Shown: one piece after another, positions 1 through 10,780 of the stretch
Position numbering within the stretch: position 1 is the stretch's first letter
Layout: every line of letters begins with the position of its first letter
Source of the DNA: Eucalyptus grandis
Lineage: Eukaryota > Streptophyta > Magnoliopsida > Myrtales > Myrtaceae
DNA: 64,000 nucleotides
Assembly: GCF_016545825.1 (NCBI RefSeq)
Contig: NC_052621.1
Location: forward strand, 21,106,940-21,170,939
Reading direction: 5' to 3'
The notes under the pieces: generated by a model
What the model was told of the DNA's origin: nothing
The model's input: only the letters and a program-made list of their open reading frames with translations
Database searches by the model: none
Made by a program: the position numbers and the translations under genes

Positions 1-12
1 TTTTCTCCAACA

Positions 13-26
13 ATCTCCCTCTTTTT
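13..26 (-). other. Polypurine tract of the Sirevirus-like element
   Basis: The minus strand reads AAAAAGAGGGAGAT immediately before the 3' LTR start at position 12. It is the expected plus-strand primer of the element. The related copy has a similar purine run before 19735. Confidence 0.8.
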
Positions 27-745
27 GATGGTGACAAAACTTTCCTGCAAATTTGAATGCTTTTGACCTACAAAACAAAACTTAAGTAGAACAAGATATC
101 TCATAAAATGTGAGTAGATTAGGACAAGAATAGTAACGATTCTGCAACCACAGAAAACTCGTTAGTCCTGCAAAATAACTATCCTTCCATAATCATTGTC
201 ATGGCCTAAGTTATTGTAAGCATCAAAAGATCAAATCAAACAGTCAAAAAGTCCAATCCACAAGCAAACAAAAGATAAGTCCAAAAAGTCCAAAAGTCCA
301 AACCAATAGTCAAATCTACACAAACTTTCTCCCTCTTTTTGTCAACAGCAAAAAGTGGAGAACATAAAAAAATGGGGATGCGAACGAGCTGGAAATCCCC
401 CATAGACTCGACAGTCTCCTCCAGCTTCCTTAGATCCTCCTTCAGTTGTTCTAAATTCTCGCCCTTTGCATTTGATTGAACTTGAAGGTTAAGGGCTTAT
501 ACTTGGTCGTGCAAAGAAACTAAAGTGGCTTTATGAGCATTCTGCATGGTCTGAAATTCACATCCCAACCCATAAACCTGAGCTTTAATCTCCAGAAGAA
601 GCTCGAGCAGTCTTTTAAAGTCTGCTGAAATGTTAGTTTGAGTACTTGCTTCAGCACGATCATATTATGGGGTATTAATTGATGATGGAACTTCAGCATG
701 TACATTCAAACTTGGAGATGAAGCCTCATTACCATCTTTAAGAAA
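27..745. other. 3' untranslated part of the Sirevirus-like element
   Basis: No supported gene. On the minus strand this is the stretch between the extra ORF and the polypurine tract. The same sequence follows the ORF in the plus-strand copy (19064-19734). Confidence 0.7.
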
Positions 746-1927
746 TTAAGAGACATATACATCTTCTAGATCAGCAGGAGAACGACTAACATCATCACTA
801 GTAAGAGCAAGTGAAAAAGTACCTCTTTTATCAGCAGCTCCCCCTGTTTCAGTGCCTTTAGGTGGAGAAAAGTACTCTTCTTGCTCTTGTTCTTCTTCAA
901 TATCACAAAGATCTTGTCCTTCTTCCTTTGCACGAGAATCACCATGATCCTCTTCTTTTGCTTGTTCTCTTCCTCTCTCTACTTCTTTTGTTCTTCCTTC
1001 TTCTTCCCACATCGCTTCTTTCTCTACTTCTTGTTGCTCTTTCTCTTCTCTGTCTCGATTCTCTCGATCCTCTGTCTCTGTAACAAAACTCTGTAAGTTT
1101 TTCAAAGCAAGAGCAGAGATAGTGATGTCATTTTCATCTTCTTCATCTTGCAAGATGAGTGCTCTCATCTTCTTAGATGGTGGTGCTGTCATGGGCTCTT
1201 TGCCTTTCCTTTTTCCAACTGCAAAGTCTTGTCGTGCGTTGACAGGGGTCTTCTCTTTAAAGTGCTCCAAAGCCTTATTTAGCTCCTTCAGACGCATCTT
1301 GGAAACCATCTTCAGTCCCACTACCTTTGGATCAATGGTTCGAACACACAGAATTTTGGGAGACTGAATGTTAAGATGTCTAAACAAATGAGTAATAAGA
1401 GCAGAATAAGGGAGTTGTCCCTTGTCCTTTACCACTGTCCTATACATGTGCATAAGGATAGTGTGAGGCAAAGAGAACTTAAAACCAATGTTAATGGCGT
1501 ACATCAGCTTTGCTTTAGAGTTTGAGACATCAATCTTTGATGTGGATTTGGGTCTGAGACAGTTAATGATAATCTTGTGAAGTAAGATATTGAAGGCATT
1601 CATCCTGGTGTAAGAAATCTGGCCTTCAGCAATTCTATCTCGAACAAGCGCCAAGGAAGCACGAGCAATAGACACATCGATTGGTTGGAAACTCCCTCTT
1701 TCCACCTTAATCACATCAGCCAGAGTGTCCACATCAACCACAAAATCCTGGTCTCTAACACTAAAGGAAAATTTATTCGCATCTAAAAATGATAGATTGG
1801 AATAGAAATAAGCTGTAAGTTTTGGATGAGTAACAGTTGTTTCAGAGAAAAACTGTTCGAGTTGAAGCAATGTAAACTTCTCCTGTAACTTCACATTCAA
1901 TGAATAAAAAAAAATCAAAATCCACAC
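746..1927 (-). CDS. Sirevirus extra ORF, C-terminal part (plant transposon protein type)
   Basis: This is the longest intact frame of the element, 393 codons. Residues about 20-230 look like a folded alpha-helical domain and resemble the 'putative plant transposon protein' family found downstream of pol in plant elements (my recognition, not searched). Residues 230-260 are basic (GKRKGKEPM). Residues 285-350 are a very acidic Glu/Lys/Arg-rich low-complexity stretch, likely coiled coil or disordered. The second Sirevirus copy at 18752-19063 (plus strand) keeps the same C-terminal segment (EEEQEQEEYFSP), which shows that this is part of the family and not a chance frame. Confidence 0.65.
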   Translation of the reverse strand: MWILIFFYSLNVKLQEKFTLLQLEQFFSETTVTHPKLTAYFYSNLSFLDANKFSFSVRDQDFVVDVDTLADVIKVERGSFQPIDVSIARASLALVRDRIAEGQISYTRMNAFNILLHKIIINCLRPKSTSKIDVSNSKAKLMYAINIGFKFSLPHTILMHMYRTVVKDKGQLPYSALITHLFRHLNIQSPKILCVRTIDPKVVGLKMVSKMRLKELNKALEHFKEKTPVNARQDFAVGKRKGKEPMTAPPSKKMRALILQDEEDENDITISALALKNLQSFVTETEDRENRDREEKEQQEVEKEAMWEEEGRTKEVERGREQAKEEDHGDSRAKEEGQDLCDIEEEQEQEEYFSPPKGTETGGAADKRGTFSLALTSDDVSRSPADLEDVYVS

Positions 1928-1951
1928 TCCTATGGTTCATCACCCCTCGCT

Positions 1952-2530
1952 TTAGCAATTTAGAATAAGCTTGCTTGTGCTCCTTAAAACGAAAAAGATC
2001 CGTTCTTGTACCACGAATGTTCGCAGCAACACCATCTTGGGCTTAAAATGTGTGAACATCCTCTCATCATCATCTTTTCCTTTAGGTTGATTAAATGATC
2101 CAAACCATGGATCACTTGGGAAATTTGCAAAAGCCCTTTCTGCCAAACCAGCAGTAGTTATGCCCAAACTCTCCATCGTCTTTAAGAAATGAGTTTCATT
2201 TCTGTACCATTTTTCGCTCAAAAACTCATCAATAAAGGTCATTGGAGAACCACCTTCTTTCAAAGCGGTGTAGAGTTTGAAAAGAAATGCGGGCTTAAGA
2301 GTCCTTACAGGTTCTACATTCTCGATGATTTTTTCCTCTGCTTGTTGTTGCACAGGCACATAAGTTCTGGCCTGAGAAGAATGGCGTAGTTGAGAATGTT
2401 GTTGTTGACTTTGCTGATGCCTTGGAGAGTCTTCTTTCTCGGTTAGATCAAAGTGCATAGGACCCTCACACATATGCTGTGGTCCCCCGCTTGCGATCCT
2501 AGAGGACTTTCTATGGGAAGACATTGTCAC
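1952..2530 (-). CDS. Sirevirus extra ORF, N-terminal part (env-like position)
   Basis: This is a 192-codon open frame starting at 2530 on the minus strand, located between RNase H and the 3' LTR. The first half is polar and Gln/His rich (SQQQHSQLRHSSQ). The second half has a folded-looking segment with MTFIDEFLSEKWY and PWFGSF. Sireviruses often carry an additional ORF at this place, sometimes called env-like. I see no signal peptide or membrane segment here, so an envelope role is not supported. The frame appears to continue in another frame at 1927, which suggests a frameshift near 1930-1960. Confidence 0.6.
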   Translation of the reverse strand: MTMSSHRKSSRIASGGPQHMCEGPMHFDLTEKEDSPRHQQSQQQHSQLRHSSQARTYVPVQQQAEEKIIENVEPVRTLKPAFLFKLYTALKEGGSPMTFIDEFLSEKWYRNETHFLKTMESLGITTAGLAERAFANFPSDPWFGSFNQPKGKDDDERMFTHFKPKMVLLRTFVVQERIFFVLRSTSKLILNC

Positions 2531-2999
2531 AGTCTTTGAGAGATTTCTCGAACTAGATTTGCGAAAAAGATGAGAACTTTATGGACTAAACTAGTGAGAA
2601 AAAGTGAGGTTCTGTGATCTAGGGTTTGTGAGTGAAAATGAAGAAGAAAAACAACAATATATAAAGCAAACAAAACGAGGTATACGAATCGTCATAGAGA
2701 AATAAATAAAACTACCTTTTTGAAAATGAATAACTGCCTTTTTGAAAAAGAAAAACTGCCATAAATTCCAAGGCTCGGAAAAGATAATTTCTAAAAATAT
2801 AACAATCAATTAGCGATTAAAAAGTAATCGTACCCTTTTAAGAATTTAAAATGCTGAAAGTGAAATAACTTACAATCGTAACTTTTAGTTATTCTGAGTC
2901 TGAATAACTTCAGACTTTACCTCTGAGTCTGAGCACCTTGGACTTTACTTAATGAAGGTTGTGATATTTAGTCTGGTGCGAATATACTCAAATAGCCTT
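2531..2999. other. Spacer between RNase H and the extra ORF
   Basis: AT-rich DNA inside the Sirevirus-like element with no frame I can support. It may hold the splice acceptor or promoter of the downstream ORF, but nothing specific is visible. Confidence 0.5.
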
Positions 3000-3505
3000 T
3001 TCTCCAGAGGTTTTGTAAATATGTTTCCCAGTTAATTCTTTGAATTGATGAACTGTATCGTAACTTCTCCATTCTGAACAAGATCTCTAATGAAATGTTG
3101 TCGAATCTCTATGTGTTTTGCTCTTGGATGAAAAATTGGATTCTTTGTAAGATTGATTGCATTGGTGTTATTGCATTTGATCTTGGTGCATGAGTCTTCG
3201 ATTCCAAAGTCTCTTAGTTGTTATTTTATCCATAAGATTTGAGAACAGCAACTTCCCAGAGCCACATACTCTACTTCTGTTGTTGAAAGAGCTACAGTGC
3301 TTTGCTTCCTCGAGAATTAAGATACTATCCTATTTCCCAGCAATTGACATGTACCAGAGGTACTCTTTCTATCAACTCTGCAACCTACTAAATCTGCATT
3401 TGAATATCCAAGGAGAGTAAAGTCTCATTCTTTTGGATACCACAGACCTAAATTTGAGGTAGTTGCAACGTATTTGATGATGCATTTTGCATCACTTAGA
3501 TGAGA
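3000..3505 (-). pseudogene. RNase H region of Sirevirus-like element
   Basis: This follows the reverse transcriptase in the expected order. It is interrupted by stops, but fragments on the minus strand still resemble the Copia RNase H (the Ser-Thr-Thr-Glu-Ala/Glu-Tyr zone lies near 3240-3300). It was assigned mainly by position and weak similarity. Confidence 0.6.
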
Positions 3506-4500
3506 TTATTTGGGATCCGATTGAAATCTTGCACAAATGCAAACACTAAACAAAATGTCAGGTCTAGAAGTAGTAAGATAAATAAGTGAATCAATAATGC
3601 TCCTATAAAACTTTTGGTCAACTTTCTTTCCTCCTTTGTCTTTGTCCAGCTTTGAAGAACTTGACATTAGTATTTCAGTCTTTTTGCAATTCTCCAATCC
3701 GAACTTTTTAACTAGATATTTTGCATATTTTTCTTGGTGAATGAAAATTCTTTCCTTCAATTGCTTCACTTGTAATCCGAGAAAGAAATATAGTTCACCC
3801 ATCATGCTCATCTCAAATTCATCCTGCCTAGACTTAGAAAACTTTAACAAAACCATTATGAATTAGAAACTTACTTAACTTGTCGTACCAAGCTCGAGGC
3901 GCTTGTTTTAATCCATATAGAGCCTTCTTCAATCTAAATACCGAGTCTGGTTTCTTTGGATTTTCAAATTCAGGAGGTTGTTCCACATAAACTTCTTCTT
4001 GGATAAATCCATTTAGAAATGCGCTTTTGACGTCCATTTGGAATAACTTGAAATTTTTATAGCAAGCAAAAACAAGTAATAATCTAATTGCTTCTAACCT
4101 TGCTACTGGTGCGTATGTCTCATCATAATCTATCCCTTCTTCTTGCGTATATCCTTTGGCCACGAGTCTTGCTTTATTTTTAACCACTTTTCCTTTTTCG
4201 TCCATCTTGTTCCTGAAAACCCATTTAGCTCCAACAATGGATTTACCTTTTGGTTAGGAGTTAATTCCCGGACATCGTTGATGCTAAACTGCATCGAGTT
4301 CTTATTGCATAGCTTTAATCCAGCTTTCGTCAGCTAAGGCCTCTTCTATGCTTTTGGGTTCTATTTCGTAACTAAGTACCGGAGCACTAAACTCTTCTCG
4401 CATTTTGGATATGGTGCAAATCCCTTTATCAATGTTGCCGATGATGAGTTCCTTTGGATGACTAGACTTATGCTTCAGGTTATTGGTTGGTCTGACAGAA
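3506..4500 (-). pseudogene. Reverse transcriptase of Sirevirus-like element, lacks YVDD box
   Basis: The RVT_2 domain is split between 3834-4205 and 3506-3856. The first part has [31 protein letters not shown] and [17 protein letters not shown]. The second starts at FEMSMMGELYFFLGLQ. In the Copia family about 40 residues, including the catalytic YVDD, lie between these two blocks. Here the blocks almost abut at 3834-3856, so the catalytic loop is deleted. The element cannot be autonomous. Confidence 0.85.
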
Positions 4501-4699
4501 AGCTACTTTTCTACTTCAGTTGATTCTTCCGTTCGTTGTTGATCTTCAAAAGTCTGAGTTACTTTAGGGGAGGTAGATTTTGTAAAGTCTGGAGCAGGTT
4601 CAGATTCTTTAGGTTGAGTTTGAATCAATTGATTCTGCAAAGAGTCTTGGAATTTGACGTTCATAGATTCTTCCACAGACTGAGTCTTCTTGTTGAATA

Positions 4700-5399
4700 C
4701 TTTGTAGGCTTTGCTTGAGGTTGAGTAGCTAAGGAAAATTCCTTTGTCTAACTTCTCTTCAAACTTACTAGTTCGATCATTTGCATTTTTCAAAATAAAA
4801 CATTTGTAACCAAACACATGAAAATAATAAACAATTGGCTTCTTTCCATTGAATAACTCATAGGAAGTTTTCTCCAAAATAGGCCTTAAGAATACTCTGT
4901 TAATAATATAACTAGCTGTAAAAACTGCTTCAGCCAAAAAGCGAGAAGAAATATTATTTTCAATTAAGATAGTTCTTGCCGTTTCTTGCAGAGATCTATT
5001 TTTCTTTCCACAACTCCATTTTGTTCTGGAGTGTATGGAGAAGAGAAAACATGCTGAAAACCAGATTCATAATAGAATTTGGCAAAGTCTTGATTTTCAA
5101 ACTTACATTTGTGATCTATCCGTATGCTTGAAATAACATATCCTTTCTCATTTTGAACTTTCTTAGCAAACTTTGAAAAGTAAGAAAATGTTTCAAACTT
5201 ACTTGCCAAAAAGTAAACCCAAGCAAATCGTAAATAATCATCCACAATTACTAGACAATATCTCTTTCCACCAATGTTTTGAATTTTGGTTGGTCCAAAG
5301 AGATCCATATGCAGAAGCTGCAAAACACGATTTATAGAAATCTGATTTATTAGTTTAAAAGAGCTTCTAACTTGTTTTTCCAACACACATGGTGTGCAT
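4700..5399 (-). pseudogene. Integrase core of Sirevirus-like element
   Basis: The open stretch 4964-5386 carries the retroviral-type integrase (rve) fold signatures HMDLFGPTK, VDDYLRFAWVYFL and PYTPEQNGVVERK. The first catalytic Asp and the Glu are in place. The middle motif reads RIDHKCKFENQDF where the family has a DNGGEF-like sequence. The frame changes near 4960, and the C-terminal part (NAMLLATKY-like region, FGYKCF) continues at 4503-4937. Confidence 0.8.
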
Positions 5400-6689
5400 A
5401 AGTCGAGACTTTTGATACTTCAGGTTGGGTAGTCCACGAACAAGATTCTTGGATGGGATCTTGGCAATTTACTTTATATTAACATGGCCAAGCTTTCAAT
5501 GCCAAAGATTTGCTTCATCTTGAATCAATATTAGACATTGGGATCTTTCTGGTTTTATAGCCAGAAGATAAATGTTCCCATGTCTTTGTCTAGTAAAAGA
5601 TTGAGAAAGATCTTTACTAGTTCCCGAACATATTCCTTATTGGAAGTTGATTTTGAATCTAGTGTTGCACAATTGGCTAATGCTGAGTAGATTGTAATTT
5701 AGTCGTTCCACCAATGAGACATTGTTGATTGTGAGACTTCCAATTTTACAATTTCACACCCAACAATTCTTTTTTTTTTTTGTTTCCACCAAAATAGACT
5801 TTTTCACTATTTATTTGCACAAGTTTTATAAAAACAACTTGAATCTCCAGTCATGTGTCTTGAACAGCCACTATCCAAATACCATTTAATCTTTTTCTTG
5901 ATAGTGACCTGTAATTACAAAAAGAACTCAAGTTTTCTTTGGTATTCAGATCTTTTTGGGTTCGGAGGAGTTAGTTTTAAACACAGTCTCTCCCCAATCC
6001 TTCTTCATAGGTCTCTAAACCATATGACATTCTTTCTCAAAATGTTTTGAGTTATTGCACTTTGAACATTTGAGATCACTTCGGTTAACGGGTTTTACAA
6101 AGACTTTTTGAAAATGATTTTTATAAAAAGTTTTTGTAGGTCTTTGTTTGATTCTTTCCTTTACCTTTGGAAAATCAATTAAAGGAATGGTTTTGGGGTC
6201 ATTCCCAATCCTGACTTATTGAAATAAGATCTTTGTCTTGAAAGAATCTTTTCCAACTTCTCAAATCCTATTGAAAATCTTTTTGAAATATTTGAAATAT
6301 CTTGTTTCAAAATGTATTTTCTTTTGAAAGAAAGTCTACATTTTCTTTTAAAACCACAAAACTTTTGTTTAGATTTTCAAACTTTTCTTGTCAAGAAATT
6401 TCCTATTGCTTAAGTGTAGAATTCTCCATTTTAACTCGGAAATCTTTTAAGAGAGGTTTTGAGACTGAAATAAAGTTCATCATTGTATTTTGAGACTTTA
6501 GTAGGAATTTTTAAATTACTTACCTCGATTTCACTGTCTGAGTTTGAGTTTGAATCTATCTCAGAGTCTGAGTTTGATCATGATTTTTCCATTAGACATA
6601 TATTGGCATAATCTTCGTCACTTTCTTAACATTCGGTATCACTCCATGTCTCTCGCTTTGAGAGCTTTTCTATATTTCTTAGCTTTTCC
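5400..6689 (-). pseudogene. Protease and gag-pol junction of Sirevirus-like element
   Basis: The aspartic protease active site is visible on the minus strand at about 5845-5877 as LDSGCSRHMTGD, the usual plant Copia form of the D-S/T-G motif. The region between it and the zinc-knuckle remnant is AT-rich and heavily interrupted, with no open frame above about 65 codons. The stretch 5400-5840 corresponds to the protease C-terminus and the pre-integrase zone but is not open. Confidence 0.7.
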
Positions 6690-7642
6690 CTTCTCTTTCT
6701 TCAACGGAAAGGACGGTTGGGTTCGATGTGTCCCTTTTTCTTGCATTTAAGATAGATTACGTCTTTGTTGGCTTCATCATCCTCAGTTGATTTGTTTTGA
6801 AACTTTTGAGTGCTTTGTTTCTTCCAGTTGAATCTTCTTCTCTTTTTGTTCAGTTTCCTAAACCTCCTTATCATAAGTGCTAACTCTTCATCGTCCATAT
6901 CATTTTTAGAGTCTGTAACATCAGAGTCATCGTTAGATTTTAAAGAAATTGACTTCTTACCCTTGGGATGTTCTTCCTCGTTGATTTGCTCCACTTCATA
7001 AGACTGAAGTGTGCCAACCAGCTCATCTACAGAAAGCGACATGATCCTTTGAGTTTCCCTTATTGAAGTCTTCACATGATTCTAGTCTTTGGAGAGTTCA
7101 TGTAGCAATTTGTTAACCTTCATTGGTCCTGAGATTGGCTATCCCTGATACTCCAGACCATTTACAATCTCTGTAAAATGACTAAACATATTAGTGATAT
7201 ATTCTTTTGGCTTCATCTTGAAGGCTTCATACTGTCCAAGTAGAATATTGATCATTATTTCTTTCACTCGATTAGTGCCTTCATAGGTAATATGCAGCCT
7301 ATCCTAGACTTCTTTGGCTGTTTCATAAGAAGAAATTCTATTATACTCAATAGGAGATAAAGTACAATATAAAGAGTAAATTGCTTTAGCATCAAAAGCT
7401 TGCCTCTTGATTATTTCTTCTTGTGTCATCTCACTAGCATCTACAACTTCTTTTCCTCTTTCTAAAATTGATGCAGCTTTAGAAATGATTCATTTTTCTA
7501 CCACATCTCATTCTAGAGGATATTTCGATCTTAGGAATGCCTTCATCTTGTTTTTCCATATGCTGTATTCCTTTCCATCAAAGTAAGAAGGTCTAGTGTT
7601 GCTTTGGCCTTCAACCGAACTTGGAGCTAACATACTAGCCAT
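6690..7642 (-). pseudogene. gag of Sirevirus-like element (UBN2-type), broken
   Basis: The start codon is at 7642-7640 on the minus strand, 63 bp from the LTR edge, and the first residues are MASMLAPSSVEGQ. The segment 7140-7620 reads as a plant Copia gag core (UBN2/DUF4219 type) with the pattern FDGKEYSIWKNKMKAFL. The best open stretch, 6701-7075, is basic and Lys/Arg rich and ends in a CCHC zinc-knuckle remnant, CKKKGHIEPNR, whose outer cysteines are not where the family has them. Stops and frame changes interrupt it (for example near 7080, 7140 and 7310), so no full Gag can be made. Confidence 0.8.
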
Positions 7643-7690
7643 AGATGTTTAACTCAGAAGTAAAAACACTTCAATTAAATTAGCACACAG

Positions 7691-7704
7691 GCTTTGATAC
7701 TAAT
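7691..7704 (-). other. Primer binding site, initiator-Met tRNA type
   Basis: Directly after the LTR the minus strand reads ATTAGTATCAAAGC. This matches the standard plant iMet primer site TGGTATCAGAGC with two differences, so it marks where minus-strand DNA synthesis would start. Confidence 0.8.
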
Positions 7705-8642
7705 TGATAGGGCTAGTAAGGACACCTAGAGGTGGATGAATAGGTGTTCTAGCAAATTTACCCTAGACTTTTAACAAGTTAACTCGTCTTCCAAGAATAA
7801 CAGATTGAATATGTAAAAGACTATAAGCAATTAGATAAAGCTGTGAATTAAAGCAATGAGTTTAGGGAAAGAGAATTGAAACACAAGGTTTATAGTGGTT
7901 CGACTTAGACCAAGCCTACATCCACTCTCCCGTACTGACAGCCTACTGGCTGGATTTCACTATGAACCAAAAGAGATTTTTACAATCTCACATCCTTGAT
8001 TTCATAGTGTAGAAACTCTACTACACTTCCTCAAGGTCTCACAAGTGTTTAATCTCTCTTCTGAGTACAACTTAAGCTCAGCGATTGAGAAAACAAAGTA
8101 CTAAGAGCTTCAGAGTTTGGAATTTTTCTTTCACGCACACACTCGAACAACTTGAGTGTCTTCCTTATATACCCCTTCATGCCTCTATATCCGTTGGCAC
8201 TTTCCAAAGGAGTTCTTTCAATGTACCTGTTAGACAAAATCAATCAAGGAGATCTCGAGTCGTTTAAGGAATGTGATTATAGCCCACCAATCCCGCTCGC
8301 CCATATAATCAAGATCTAGGTTTCCATAAGTGAAACCTTCTAAGTATACTTTGCCTTTCAAAAAGATCTTGATTATCCGAATTGATTCCAATAAGAATAT
8401 TAATCACAATGTGCTATCTCCAGCCGTAAGATCTTCTTCAAACCATATGAACTGAATCCTTTCAAGATTAACTCACATCTTGGATAAGTCTTCTCTTCGT
8501 CAGTCTAGAAACTATTAGTAAGGGTAGATTTTAAATCTTGAGTCTGGAGGTCTTTAGACTTTGACGAAAGAGTCTACAAGTCTTTAGACTAGATTGATGG
8601 AAACATTTTGTCAACTTCAAAATAAGAGAGTTTTCTCCAACA
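7705..8642 (-). repeat. 5' LTR of the Sirevirus-like element
   Basis: On the minus strand the LTR starts TGTTGGAGAAAA at 8642 and ends CTAGCCCTATCA at 7705, giving 938 bp with TG...CA ends. The start matches the first 12 bases of the window (3' LTR). A second LTR of the same family lies at 19735-25617 on the plus strand, there split by an hAT element. Confidence 0.9.
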
Positions 8643-9448
8643 GTATCCCTACCTTTTTGATGAAGTTTTGTAATGGTTTAAATTTCAAGGACGAAATTTT
8701 TATAAGAGGGGAAGAATTGTGACATCCCAAATTTTCAGTCCTGTTTTCTACTAAATAAATCGGGCATTTGATTGATGCGCCTATAAGGTTGTTCTCTGAG
8801 CTGATCACTCTCGAGATAACTAGATTATCTAGGAAAGTCATTAAGGAATTTTAATGCAATAGACTTGAGAATTCGATTAGGAATCGGTTTATTGACTGTG
8901 ATCATCTTTAGAGGTCATTACGGCACAATTAAAAATCGATTTGAGATCAGAGATAAGTCGAATCAACTGAGATATGTGGCTAATCGTGGGTGACACCACT
9001 AAATTGGAAAATTCTCGTTGGCCAACACTAGATTGATTATTCTATCGTTTTGGTACCATTTGTTCGTATTTGAATCTTCGAGATTTTTCACGACAATCGA
9101 AAGTCGCCAATGTGTCGAGTGGGTTCATAGTGGCTTGAAGAAAATCGACCATGGTCATTTGTACTAAAAATCTCTGAAAACTATTATGTAGTCTAAGTCT
9201 CCCTAAAAACACGTCAAATGGAAAGTAACTGCAAATTCAAGTCCGATTTCGGAAATTGAAGATTGTATCATGTCATAATAAATTCTAAGAATGTCGACTC
9301 AGTCTCGGAAGATTTTTAAACCCGAAACTTTTGGGAAAAAGTCGTCGCAGGGCCGTTTTTATTTATAAAAAGGTCGGGGATCGAATTTTGATCACAAATT
9401 TGGGAAGCGTGATGGATATATGGGTGAGGAAAAATATTGAATTGATCG
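8643..9448 (+). repeat. Gypsy element 3' end: polypurine tract and partial 3' LTR
   Basis: Right after the Sirevirus LTR the plus strand reads TTCAAGGACGAAAT and then AGAGGGGAAGAAT, followed at 8718 by TGTGACATCCC. This is the usual junction of chromovirus-type (Tekay/Del-like) Gypsy elements: end of the coding region, polypurine tract, LTR start. The LTR runs from 8718 into the N gap, so its end is not seen. The Gypsy coding part must lie left of the window, beyond the inserted Sirevirus. Confidence 0.75.
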
Positions 9449-9548
9449 NNNNNNNNNNNNNNNNNNNNNNNNNNNNNNNNNNNNNNNNNNNNNNNNNNNN
9501 NNNNNNNNNNNNNNNNNNNNNNNNNNNNNNNNNNNNNNNNNNNNNNNN
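9449..9548. other. Assembly gap (100 N)
   Basis: Exactly 100 N, a common placeholder for a gap of unknown size. The end of the Gypsy LTR and the left end of the following Mutator-like remnant are probably lost in it. Confidence 0.98.
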
Positions 9549-9890
9549 GACGTCGAACCTAGTGAAGCGATGAAATGTTAAAATCCAAATAAACCAAACG
9601 AGATCGTTTATCACTAACGAAAAACGACGTCGTTAGTTTGGCCAAATGCACGGTGGATGGGGCGACGTCGTTTCCTCCTCCACGTGTGCTTTTTTATAAA
9701 AAAAATTGCACATCATTAAGCAGAAGTGCCGGAAAGGCCACGTCTGCATTTTGACCGGTTTTGGCCGGATTGGCACTTAAGTGTCCCATTTTACTCCGAT
9801 GATGGCACTTAAGTGTACCATTTTAAAGTTATGGCACTTAAGTGTCCCGGTGTGCCAAGTTATGGCACTCCAGGTGTCCCTCCCTCCATG
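9549..9890. mobile_element. Mutator-like nonautonomous element, right part
   Basis: Three subterminal copies of GGCACTTAAGTGTNCC lie at about 9772-9855, and the end reads ATGGCACTCCAGGTGTCCC. The same pattern forms the terminal inverted repeats of the complete element at 41627-42293, which has a 10-bp target duplication. Internal ACGACGTCGT motifs (9625-9670) are common in plant Mutator-type MITEs. The left end is missing, probably in the gap. Confidence 0.6.
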
Positions 9891-10780
9891 GGAGAGGACA
9901 TGCAATGAACAATAGAAATCGTGGATATGGTTATTATGAGAAGTCAAAATTACAGGCTAAATAATTTGAGTCAGAATCAAGAAGATCAGCGTTTCAAATG
10001 GTCAAATAATTGGTCTAGCTTTGGACAGGGATTTCGACCATATGCAAATTCTTTCCAAAGGTATCAAGCTACCAAATCATATCCATCCCAAAATTTAACA
10101 TCTAACAAATGTGTGCAGGATGAGAAAATAACAAACAATGTTCCTTTGGAGTGTCAAATCTGTAAATGACCAGGACATGATGCATTTCGTTGTTGGTATC
10201 GATTTGATAACTCATATCAGGCTAAAGAGATTCCAACTGCCTTAGCAGCAATGCCCATTGAAGATTCGCAAGGAAATGGATGCTATCCGAATACTGGTGC
10301 AACAACTCACATTATTGTAGATTTGGATATTCTTCATAACTATTCTACATACAATGGGACTGATATAGTTATGATAGGAAATGGTTCATGCCTATCCATT
10401 ACTTGTATTGGTGATGCATTATTACGTACATAAGTCAGTACTTTACCTCTAAATGATGTGTTGATAGTTCCTAAAATCAAGAAAAATCTGCTCTCAGTAT
10501 CAGAACTAATAGATGATTATCCTTGCTCATTTGTTTCTAATAAAAATGAGGTCTATATAAAGGACAATTGCACCAATACAACAGTGAGGCTTAGAAGGAA
10601 AGTTAAAGGACTCTATCGAGTTGATCCACAAACCATAGAAGCCTTCTTTACTCAAATACAAAGCTGTAGGAGAAGATGTCTAGCACCAGCGGTTAGCACA
10701 TACCAATTTCAAAACATTAAAGTATATGCAGAATCAACACTTAATTCACTGCAATACAAGAACTCAAGACATATGTAGAA
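9891..10780 (+). pseudogene. gag 3' end and protease of truncated RE1-like Copia
   Basis: The segment starts in the RG-rich gag tail, passes a zinc-knuckle remnant (ECQICK, then a stop at 10168 where the family continues) and reaches the protease at 10251-10433. The protease active site reads PNTGATTH: the catalytic Asp of DTGA is replaced by Asn, as seen against PDTGATAH in the sister element at 58148. Stops at 9956, 10168 and 10431 and a frame change near 10670 break it. Confidence 0.8.

Larger units (their letters stand above)
1..8642 (-). mobile_element. Sirevirus-like Ty1/Copia LTR retrotransposon, decayed
   Basis: A full-length but mutated element read on the minus strand. Its 5' LTR is 7705-8642 and its 3' LTR begins at position 12 and leaves the window, because the first 12 bases repeat the LTR start TGTTGGAGAAAA. 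The order on the minus strand is LTR, primer site, gag, protease, integrase, reverse transcriptase, RNase H, then an extra ORF region before the polypurine tract. That extra region after pol is typical of the Sirevirus (SIRE1/Maximus) lineage of Copia. All parts of gag-pol are broken by stops and frameshifts. The element sits in the 3' end of a Gypsy element whose tail resumes at 8643. Confidence 0.9.
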
